This document shows, piece by piece, positions 1 through 5,839 of a stretch of 9,298 bases of DNA. The stretch is from the NCBI GenBank assembly GCA_003978375.1, contig QNZW01000186.1, forward strand, positions 1-9,298, written 5' to 3'. The translations under genes and the position numbers were made by a program. This DNA comes from Sulfurovum sp. Lineage in GTDB: Bacteria > Campylobacterota > Campylobacteria > Campylobacterales > Sulfurovaceae. The notes beneath the pieces were generated by a model. The model was given only the letters and a program-made list of their open reading frames with translations, made no database searches and was not told where the DNA came from. Positions within the stretch are counted from its first letter, which is position 1. Each line of letters begins with the position of its first letter.

Positions 1-207
1 CTTACAGTTTCTGGCAACCGTTATGAAATTAAATTAGAAGACAGCTTTGCTGATTTTGTAAATGCAGATTTAAAAGAGTCAGGTATTAATCTAAACACAG
101 ACAATAAACCAGATAAACTTCTAAAGGCTTACCTGCGTTTAGCCAAACAGGCTACCTCTTATGAAGACGAAATAGAGTTGCTTATTGAAACATTAGATAA
201 TTTATAA
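1..207 (+). CDS. 3' end of an unrecognised protein gene (partial)
   Basis: Frame 1 is open from the window edge to a TAA stop at 205-207 and gives 68 residues, so only the C-terminus is visible. The segment is acidic and mostly predicted helical, with no membrane segment, no cysteine and no motif that I recognise. It ends in a leucine- and glutamate-rich helix (EDEIELLIETLDNL). Codon use matches the neighbouring genes, which supports it being real coding sequence. The next gene starts 60 nt downstream behind its own likely promoter, so the two need not be co-transcribed. The function cannot be assigned from this fragment. Confidence 0.7.
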   Translation, partial: LTVSGNRYEIKLEDSFADFVNADLKESGINLNTDNKPDKLLKAYLRLAKQATSYEDEIELLIETLDNL

Positions 208-224
208 AATATAGTTAACATTTA

Positions 225-233
225 TGTTATACT
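225..233 (+). promoter_or_regulatory. Probable extended -10 promoter for the first pilin gene
   Basis: TGtTATACT at 225-233 matches an extended -10 element (TGn followed by a TATAAT-like hexamer with one mismatch). No convincing -35 box lies at the usual spacing, which is common in Campylobacterota sigma-70 promoters. It sits about 35 nt upstream of the pilin start codon, in the short gap after the preceding gene. It is predicted from sequence only. Confidence 0.5.
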
Positions 234-253
234 AATAGGGATATTTGAACTTT

Positions 254-259
254 AGGGAG
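254..259 (+). promoter_or_regulatory. Ribosome binding site of the first pilin gene
   Basis: AGGGAG lies 8 nt before the ATG at 268. It selects this ATG over the in-frame internal ATG four codons into the leader. It is stronger than the corresponding site of the second pilin gene. Confidence 0.6.
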
Positions 260-267
260 TGTGAAGA

Positions 268-750
268 ATGAATAAAATGAGATATGGGTTTACCATGATA
301 GAGTTGATTTTTGTGATTGTTATTATAGGCATTTTAGCTGCTGTAGCCATACCAAAATTAACAGCAACAAGAGATGATGCCAAAGTGGTGACATGTATGG
401 ATGGTTCTGTCAACTTTTTGAATGAAATTACCAAATACTATACGTCACAAAAAGAGTTAGATACTATTTCAAAAATGACGAATTTCCCAACCACAGCAAG
501 TAGTACCAATACAGTAAATGGATTTAGTGAAGATACAAATTTATCTATATCTAATAGTGTAGCTACCTATTATTGTGATGGTATAGCAACGTTAAGTTAT
601 ACTGCAAAAAAAGACAATAATGCTACCTTAACAATGGATGTACAAAAAAATACGAATGCAAAAGGTGTAGGCAAACTTACCAATGATGCATTGGAATCAA
701 AAGGTTTTTTCAAAACATATACTTTTGGAGGCAGAGCAATTAAATTGTAA
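268..750 (+). CDS. Type IV pilin-like / type II secretion-type prepilin (pilin 1)
   Basis: 160-residue prepilin. It has a short 7-residue basic leader (MNKMRYG), then the class III cleavage site with Gly at -1, Phe at +1 and Glu at +5, followed by the hydrophobic helix (residues 8 to about 30, FTMIELIFVIVIIGILAAVA). This is the N-methylation motif processed by a PilD/PulO-type prepilin peptidase, after which the protein would assemble from the inner membrane into a pilus or pseudopilus. The mature part is about 153 residues with two cysteines (C43 and C103) that could form a disulfide. The globular domain is rich in Thr, Ser and Asn, with a KYYTSQ segment near residue 56. It resembles GspG/PulG-like or type IVa pilin families and cannot be assigned to one role. 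Its own promoter and good ribosome binding site, and a hairpin after the stop, suggest it may be made in excess over pilin 2 (inference). Confidence 0.88.
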   Translation: MNKMRYGFTMIELIFVIVIIGILAAVAIPKLTATRDDAKVVTCMDGSVNFLNEITKYYTSQKELDTISKMTNFPTTASSTNTVNGFSEDTNLSISNSVATYYCDGIATLSYTAKKDNNATLTMDVQKNTNAKGVGKLTNDALESKGFFKTYTFGGRAIKL

Positions 751-759
751 ACGAATAAA

Positions 760-793
760 TGAACCCAAAATTTACTAAGATAATTTGGGTTCA
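760..793 (+). repeat. Hairpin between the two pilin genes
   Basis: TGAACCCAAA (760-769) is perfectly complementary to TTTGGGTTCA (784-793), giving a 10-bp stem around a 14-nt loop. The stem begins 9 nt after the pilin 1 stop. No T-run follows on the plus strand, so it is not a canonical intrinsic terminator. It may act as an mRNA 3' stabiliser, an attenuator or a weak terminator. The loop also contains GATAAT (779-784), one mismatch from a -10 hexamer. Confidence 0.6.
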
Positions 794-822
794 AAAGAGA
801 TGAATGTAGTGAGAAAAAATTT

Positions 823-1299
823 ATGTTTTTAAAGAAACAACGTGCGTTTAGTATGTTTGAATTGATATTTGTTATTGTGATTATAGGTATACTTCTGTCT
901 GTAGCCTTGCCACGCTTAATGACTACGCGTGATGATGCAATGATTGTCAAAGCAAAAACCACCATAGCAGCAGTAAGAGGTGCAATGGCAAGAGAGAGAC
1001 AAAAGCGTATTTTAGAAGGAAATGCAACGTCAATTAAACGTGTAGACAGTGGTAAAGCTGATCAGCCCAATAAACTTATTTTTGATAAATTTGATGGCTC
1101 AATCACAACTTCAGAAGTATTAGAATATCCTCTTATTACCTGTGTAGATAAACATGCAAAAGGGTGTTGGATTCGTAAAGGAGAAAACTATATTTACCGT
1201 ATGCCCTCATCCCAAGAGGTGCATTTTAGTATAAAAAATAATCGTTTTATTTGTGATGATACATCATTAACATCAAACTGTATATTATTGACCCAATAA
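823..1299 (+). CDS. Type IV pilin-like / type II secretion-type prepilin (pilin 2)
   Basis: 158-residue prepilin with an 8-residue basic leader (MFLKKQRA), cleavage before Phe9, Glu13 at +5 and a hydrophobic helix to about residue 30. Position -1 is Ala instead of the usual Gly, a variant that I recall from other Campylobacterota pseudopilins. The core ELIFVIVIIGIL and the following TRDDA motif are shared with pilin 1, but the C-terminal domains differ, so these look like diverged paralogues. The mature domain has four cysteines (107, 115, 144, 153), enough for two disulfides, as expected of an exported minor pilin. A weak ribosome binding site, AGTGAG at 808-813, lies 9 nt before the ATG. 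The gene ends 2 nt before the priA start. A likely role is a minor pseudopilin of a type II secretion or competence machine; the exact role is unknown. Confidence 0.87.
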   Translation: MFLKKQRAFSMFELIFVIVIIGILLSVALPRLMTTRDDAMIVKAKTTIAAVRGAMARERQKRILEGNATSIKRVDSGKADQPNKLIFDKFDGSITTSEVLEYPLITCVDKHAKGCWIRKGENYIYRMPSSQEVHFSIKNNRFICDDTSLTSNCILLTQ

Positions 1300-1301
1300 T
1301 T

Positions 1302-3185
1302 TTGTATTTTTATAAAATATCTCTTATTCATTCTAGTGCACCTAGTTTAACCTACCATAGCGAAAAAGTATTGAGTGCAGGAACGATTGTGCTTGTACCT
1401 TTAAAAAGTACAAGCAAACACGCAGTGGTTGTAGAAAATGTGCAAAAACCTCTCTTTGAAACCACAGAGATTATTTCAGAATCAGATAAAGTATATAGTG
1501 AGAAACAGATGCAACTTGCAAAGTTTATCTCAGAGTATTATTTCTCTTCTTTTTCAGAAGCGATTTCACTTTTTTTACCTTACAGTACATCAGCATATTT
1601 TCACACAGACAAAAATGTACAAAAAGAAATATCTGATAGACAAATAGAAAATATCCAACTACAAATACCCAAACCTACCTTAACAACATCTCAACAAAAA
1701 GCTTACAATCAACTCCTCAAAAAAGACAAAGCCCTTCTTTTTGGTGTAACAGGCTCAGGAAAAACAGAAATTTTTATTTCACTCATGGCAAAGATGCTGG
1801 AAGAGGGAAAAACCTCTATTTTTTTAATGCCAGAAATTTCACTTACTCCACAAATGGAAAAAAGACTCAAAGTCTATTTTGGAGATAAGGTTGCTATGTG
1901 GCACTCTAAGCTTACAAAAAAGAAAAAGCAGACTATTTTAAAAGGTATAGAAGAGGGAGACATACGCATTATAGCAGGGGCTAGATCAGCTTTGTTTGTG
2001 CCTTTAACGAATTTGGGACTCATAATAGTAGACGAAGAGCATGATGACAGCTACAAATCTATGACACGTCCACGTTATCATGCACGAGATGTAGCTGTAC
2101 TTATGGGACAAAAGTTAGATGCTAAAGTGGTATTGGCTTCTGCGACACCGAGCATGAGTACATACCATAAATATGAAGTTGTAAAATTAGATAAACCCTT
2201 TGTAGAAGCCAAGAAAAAATATACATTTATAACAGGCAATGGCATAAATAAAACAATCTTAAATGCTTTGTCAAAACAGTATCAAACACAGGCACAATCT
2301 TTGCTTTTTTTGCCTACACGAGGAAACTTTAAATATCTTTATTGTCAAGCGTGTGGAAAGACACATCTTTGTCCTTATTGCTCTGTAGGCATGGCATTGC
2401 ATAGAAAAAAAAGACATTTAAAATGCCATTATTGTAATTTTACGGAAATGATCGTCGATACGTGTACACAATGTGGAAATACACCATTGACTTCAGAACG
2501 TTTAGGAACACAAGAGGCCATAGAACTTATAGATGCAGCAATAGAGGGTATTAAAGTTGAACAATTTGACAAAGACAGTATTACCACTACAAAAAAGCTT
2601 AAAGAGGCACTTGCTCGTTTTGAGAGTGGTGAGAGCCATGTGCTTTTAGGCACACAAATGCTCTCTAAAGGGCATGATTATGCCAATATTACACTCAGTG
2701 TGATAATGGGCTTAGATTATATTTTAGGACTTGCTGATTATAGGGCAAGAGAACGTGCAATGGCACTGTTATTTCAGATAGCAGGTCGAAGTGGTAGAAG
2801 TAAAGAGGCAGAGGTTATAGTACAAACAGCAGATGCAGATTTTTTTAAGAGATATTTGAGTGATTATGAGTGTTTTATCAAAGATGAGTTAGCCTTTTTA
2901 GAGATGGCTGATTATCCTCCTTTTGTTTCATTGGCACGTATTCTTATATCGCACAAAGATGAAGCCAAAGCCAGTAAAATCACGCTAGATACTGTGACAA
3001 AACTTAAAATGTTTAAAACAGTGGAGATTGTAGGTTCAGGAAAAGCACCCATAGAGCGTATAGCCAATAAATACAGGTGTCACATCTTACTTAGAGCAAA
3101 AAACAGAGTGCCATTGCTCAAGGCTCTTCATGCCGTGGATTGTCGTGAAATAGAGATAGATTTTGATCCTGTTGAATTTTCGTAG
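1302..3185 (+). CDS. priA: Primosomal protein N' (replication restart helicase PriA)
   Basis: PriA is a superfamily 2, 3'-to-5' DNA helicase that recognises stalled forks and directs reloading of DnaB. Visible parts are an N-terminal DNA-binding domain (about 1-110), Walker A GVTGSGKT (148-155), PEISLTPQM (178-185), DEEH Walker B (244-247), ATPS motif III (281-284), and the zinc-binding segment with eight cysteines in CxxC pairs (348/351, 357/360, 375/378, 388/391). Motif V GTQMLSKGHDY (450-460) and motif VI QIAGRSGR (492-499) follow. At 627 residues it is shorter than E. coli PriA (732), which fits Campylobacterota. The start is TTG at 1302, giving (M)YFYKISL, which matches the family N-terminus; the first in-frame ATG is at residue 70, far too late. 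No clear Shine-Dalgarno is seen, and the start lies 2 nt after the pilin 2 stop, so translation probably depends on coupling. Confidence 0.96.
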   Translation: MYFYKISLIHSSAPSLTYHSEKVLSAGTIVLVPLKSTSKHAVVVENVQKPLFETTEIISESDKVYSEKQMQLAKFISEYYFSSFSEAISLFLPYSTSAYFHTDKNVQKEISDRQIENIQLQIPKPTLTTSQQKAYNQLLKKDKALLFGVTGSGKTEIFISLMAKMLEEGKTSIFLMPEISLTPQMEKRLKVYFGDKVAMWHSKLTKKKKQTILKGIEEGDIRIIAGARSALFVPLTNLGLIIVDEEHDDSYKSMTRPRYHARDVAVLMGQKLDAKVVLASATPSMSTYHKYEVVKLDKPFVEAKKKYTFITGNGINKTILNALSKQYQTQAQSLLFLPTRGNFKYLYCQACGKTHLCPYCSVGMALHRKKRHLKCHYCNFTEMIVDTCTQCGNTPLTSERLGTQEAIELIDAAIEGIKVEQFDKDSITTTKKLKEALARFESGESHVLLGTQMLSKGHDYANITLSVIMGLDYILGLADYRARERAMALLFQIAGRSGRSKEAEVIVQTADADFFKRYLSDYECFIKDELAFLEMADYPPFVSLARILISHKDEAKASKITLDTVTKLKMFKTVEIVGSGKAPIERIANKYRCHILLRAKNRVPLLKALHAVDCREIEIDFDPVEFS

Positions 3186-3316
3186 GGTTAATATAGTTAC
3201 GATAAAATAAGAGAAACTGTAAGATGGGATTTTGAACTTTACTTAGGTGGGTACAACATTGTTGGTGGATTGAAAGATTCGTCTTGCATAGATAAAATCA
3301 AACTATATATGTGATG

Positions 3317-3322
3317 TATAAT
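3317..3322 (+). promoter_or_regulatory. Probable -10 box for ispG-dnaB-comEC
   Basis: A perfect TATAAT hexamer lies 19 nt before the GTG start of ispG, which would give a very short 5' leader of roughly a dozen bases. No good -35 hexamer is present at 16-18 bp. AT-rich sequence upstream fits the weakly -35-dependent promoters of Campylobacterota. Confidence 0.5.
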
Positions 3323-3331
3323 TTGGAATAA

Positions 3332-3335
3332 AAGG
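3332..3335 (+). promoter_or_regulatory. Ribosome binding site deciding the ispG start
   Basis: AAGG lies 6 nt before the GTG at 3342 but only 3 nt before the in-frame TTG at 3339. The spacing favours GTG at 3342 as the true start and makes the TTG unlikely. Confidence 0.5.
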
Positions 3336-3341
3336 TATTTG

Positions 3342-4403
3342 GTGAAACCAAGAGTAAAAACAAAAAAAATTTATGTTGGAGATGTGGCAGTGGGAGGGGA
3401 TGCCCCTATCTCTGTGCAATCGATGACCTATTCAGATACACATGATATTCAAGCAACGGTAGATCAAATCAATCGCTTACATTTTGCAGGAGCAGACATG
3501 GTACGTGTAGCAGTACCACAAATGCAAGATGCTTTGGCACTAAAAGCCATTAAAGAGCAGATTTCTCTTCCTTTGATTGCAGATATCCATTTTAATTATA
3601 AACTTGCACTTGAAGCAGCAAAATGGGTAGATTGTATTCGTTTTAATCCAGGAAATATTGGTGAAAAAGGACGTATTAAAGAGATAGTCAAAGCATGTCA
3701 AGATAGAAATTTACCCATACGCATAGGGGTAAATGCAGGTAGTCTAGAAAAAGAGTTTGATCAAAAATATGGAGCCACTGCTGAGGGTATGGTAGCCAGT
3801 GCAGTGTATAATATTAAATTTTTAGAAGATTTAGGATTTACAGATATTAAGGTATCACTTAAAGCTTCTGATGTCGAAAGAACAGTAGATGCCTATAGAA
3901 TGTTACGTCCTCAAAATGCATATCCTTTTCATTTGGGTGTGACTGAAGCAGGTACAATATTTCATGCAACAGTTAAATCTTCTATTGGACTAGGTGCGCT
4001 GTTGTTAGATGGTATAGGCGATACTATGCGTGTTTCTATTACGGGGGAGCTTGAAGAGGAGATAAAAGTGGGTAAAGCCATACTCAAAGACTCAGGACGA
4101 CTAAAAGAGGGACTTAATATTATCTCTTGTCCTACGTGTGGGCGTATTGAAGCCGATTTGGTGAGTGCTGTGGCAGAAGTAGAAAAGCGTACAGCACATA
4201 TTAAAACACCTATGGATGTAAGCGTGATGGGATGCGTGGTGAATGCCATTGGTGAAGCCAAACATGCAGATGTTGCTATAGCATATGGCAAAGAGGCAGG
4301 ATTAGTGATGCTTAAAGGTGAAGTCGTTGCTCGTTTGCCAGAAAAAGAACTTGTTGATAGATTTGTAGTCGAGGTAGAGAAGTTTGCCAAGGAGAATGTA
4401 TAG
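3342..4403 (+). CDS. ispG: 4-hydroxy-3-methylbut-2-en-1-yl diphosphate synthase (IspG/GcpE)
   Basis: IspG converts methylerythritol cyclodiphosphate to HMBPP, the penultimate step of the MEP isoprenoid pathway, using a [4Fe-4S] cluster in the cytoplasm. The protein is 353 residues from the GTG start. The TIM-barrel N-terminal part is evident in [10 protein letters not shown] (about 19-28), [10 protein letters not shown] (50-59) and RFNPGNIG (100-107). The cluster ligands are visible as ISCPTCGR with C263 and C266, then C298 in VMGCVVN and E305 in the following GEA motif. The length is typical of the compact two-domain bacterial form, without the insertion found in plants and Chlamydia. The TAG stop overlaps the dnaB start by one base (TAGTG), so the genes are translationally coupled. 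A start at the adjacent TTG (3339) would add one residue and is less likely by ribosome-binding-site spacing. Confidence 0.96.
   Translation: MKPRVKTKKIYVGDVAVGGDAPISVQSMTYSDTHDIQATVDQINRLHFAGADMVRVAVPQMQDALALKAIKEQISLPLIADIHFNYKLALEAAKWVDCIRFNPGNIGEKGRIKEIVKACQDRNLPIRIGVNAGSLEKEFDQKYGATAEGMVASAVYNIKFLEDLGFTDIKVSLKASDVERTVDAYRMLRPQNAYPFHLGVTEAGTIFHATVKSSIGLGALLLDGIGDTMRVSITGELEEEIKVGKAILKDSGRLKEGLNIISCPTCGRIEADLVSAVAEVEKRTAHIKTPMDVSVMGCVVNAIGEAKHADVAIAYGKEAGLVMLKGEVVARLPEKELVDRFVVEVEKFAKENV
4389..4394 (+). promoter_or_regulatory. Ribosome binding site deciding the dnaB start
   Basis: AAGGAG inside the last codons of ispG sits 8 nt before the GTG at 4403 and 17 nt before the in-frame ATG at 4412. 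This supports the GTG, which overlaps the ispG stop, as the start. Confidence 0.7.
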
Positions 4404-5839
4404 TGGAAAATATGTATAATCTTAATATAGAAAGGGCTGTGTTGTCTGCGATTATTTTTGATCCAGAAACCTATGAAGAGATTGCTTCTAAGCTGATGAG
4501 CCATGATTTTTATTTGCCTTTTCATGCCCATGTATTTGTGGCAATGGAAGCATTGAGTCGCGATGAAAAACCAATAGATGAAGAATTTTTACGTGCAAAA
4601 CTTGTAAGTATGGGAAAATTTGATGAGGTAGCGATGTTAGATTTGCTTTCAGCAAATCCTATCTCAAATACAGCAGCCTATGTGAGTGAAATAAAAGCAA
4701 AGTCAAGTAAACGGGCTTTGGCTTCTTTGGCAACAGAAATAAAAAAGGTCACAATAGAAGATGATTTACCAGCAGAAGAGGTGATGAATCTTGTAGAAAA
4801 AAAGCTTTATGAAATTACACAAAACAATACCAATGAAGATTTTAGAGAATCCAAAGAGATAACTTTAGCTATGATGGATGAGATTGAACGTCTTAAGGCA
4901 CAAGGCAATTCAAAACTCATAGGTACAGATACAGGATTTAAAAATCTCAACGATAAAACTTCAGGTTTTGGTAAAGGAGATTTAGTCATCATTGCAGCAC
5001 GACCTGCTATGGGGAAAACGGCACTTGTCTTAAATATAGCACTCAAAGCCATAGAGCGTAATGAAGGGGTGGCATTTTTTTCATTAGAAATGCCAGCAGA
5101 ACAGCTTATGTTAAGACTGCTCTCTGCTAAAACTTCTATACCATTACAGCAACTCAGAATAGGAGACCTAAGAGATGAGCAATGGAGTCAGCTTTCTGCG
5201 GCAACAGAAGAGCTTTCCCAAAAAAAACTTTTTGTTGATGATGGTGGATATGCAACCATTCACCATGTACGATCTAAACTTCGTAAGTTAAAAACACAAC
5301 ATCCTGAAATAAGTATCGCAATCATTGACTATTTGCAACTTATGTCGGGTGAGGGTAAAGAGGGTAGACAACAAGAAGTTTCAGAAATTTCTCGTGGACT
5401 AAAACAACTTGCACGTGAATTACAAATACCTATTGTTGCACTTTCTCAGCTTAATCGTGGACTAGAAGCGAGAGAAAATAAACGTCCTATGCTTTCTGAT
5501 TTACGTGAATCAGGGGCTATCGAACAAGATGCAGATATTATTTTATTTGTTTATCGAGACGATGTGTACCGTGAAGCAAAAGAGAAAGAAAAAGAGATGA
5601 AAGCCAAATCAGAAGGCAAAGAGTATACCTCAGATTTTAGAAAAAAATCTGAAGAAGATGCAGAGATTATTATAGGGAAACAAAGGAACGGACCTACAGG
5701 CACTGTAGATCTTGTATTTCAAAAGCAATATACACGTTTTGTAGATAAATCCCACGCACCTGCTTTTGAAGTGGTGTATGAAGACAGTGATATTCCTATG
5801 CAAGAAACACATATTAATGTAGATATGCCTCCGTTATAA
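4403..5839 (+). CDS. dnaB: Replicative DNA helicase DnaB
   Basis: DnaB is the hexameric 5'-to-3' fork helicase. At 478 residues it has the full domain set: an N-terminal helical domain (about 1-105, NIERAVLSAIIF), a linker helix (about 125-165), and the RecA-like C-terminal ATPase domain. Motifs are Walker A ARPAMGKT (199-206), FSLEM with the catalytic Glu (226-230), Walker B IIDYLQLM (307-314), the RQQEVSEISRGLK stretch (322-334), SQLNRGLE (348-355), and IIIGKQRNGPTG (422-433). Between the RDD-VYR segment (385-390) and IIIGKQRNG there is a roughly 30-residue Lys/Glu-rich insertion absent from E. coli DnaB; a comparable C-terminal insertion is known in Helicobacter pylori DnaB. The gene starts with GTG overlapping the ispG stop, and its own TAA overlaps the comEC ATG. 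No intein is present. Confidence 0.97.
   Translation: MENMYNLNIERAVLSAIIFDPETYEEIASKLMSHDFYLPFHAHVFVAMEALSRDEKPIDEEFLRAKLVSMGKFDEVAMLDLLSANPISNTAAYVSEIKAKSSKRALASLATEIKKVTIEDDLPAEEVMNLVEKKLYEITQNNTNEDFRESKEITLAMMDEIERLKAQGNSKLIGTDTGFKNLNDKTSGFGKGDLVIIAARPAMGKTALVLNIALKAIERNEGVAFFSLEMPAEQLMLRLLSAKTSIPLQQLRIGDLRDEQWSQLSAATEELSQKKLFVDDGGYATIHHVRSKLRKLKTQHPEISIAIIDYLQLMSGEGKEGRQQEVSEISRGLKQLARELQIPIVALSQLNRGLEARENKRPMLSDLRESGAIEQDADIILFVYRDDVYREAKEKEKEMKAKSEGKEYTSDFRKKSEEDAEIIIGKQRNGPTGTVDLVFQKQYTRFVDKSHAPAFEVVYEDSDIPMQETHINVDMPPL

Larger units (their letters stand above)
3186..3341 (+). other. Non-coding gap between priA and ispG with promoter-like motifs
   Basis: This 156-bp stretch has no plausible gene. 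It holds two copies of GATAAAAT (3201-3208 and 3291-3298), a perfect TATAAT (3317-3322), and a small dyad CAACA-T-TGTTG (3254-3264). There is no tRNA T-loop signature and no terminator with a T-run. It separates the pilin-priA unit from ispG-dnaB-comEC and probably carries the promoter of the second unit. A small RNA here is possible but not supported by any family that I recognise. Confidence 0.45.

Noticed and set aside
760..793. Intrinsic terminator after pilin 1
   Set aside because: The stem is good but no T-run follows on the plus strand, so I list it only as a hairpin.
597..965. 122-residue minus-strand open frame across both pilin genes
   Set aside because: It is antisense to two clear pilins and their gap, with low-complexity hydrophobic composition from the reversed pilin helix codons.
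3186..3341. tRNA or known small RNA in the priA-ispG gap
   Set aside because: There is no T-loop GTTCGA-type signature, no cloverleaf pairing that I could trace, and no recognisable RNA family feature.
3962..4531. 189-residue open frame on the minus strand across ispG and the start of dnaB
   Set aside because: It lies opposite conserved ispG and dnaB sequence, has a Ser/Thr/Pro-rich shadow composition and no recognisable motif.
5561..5665. Intein or frameshift in dnaB
   Set aside because: The inserted segment is short, in frame and lacks intein splice or endonuclease motifs. It looks like a lineage-specific insertion.
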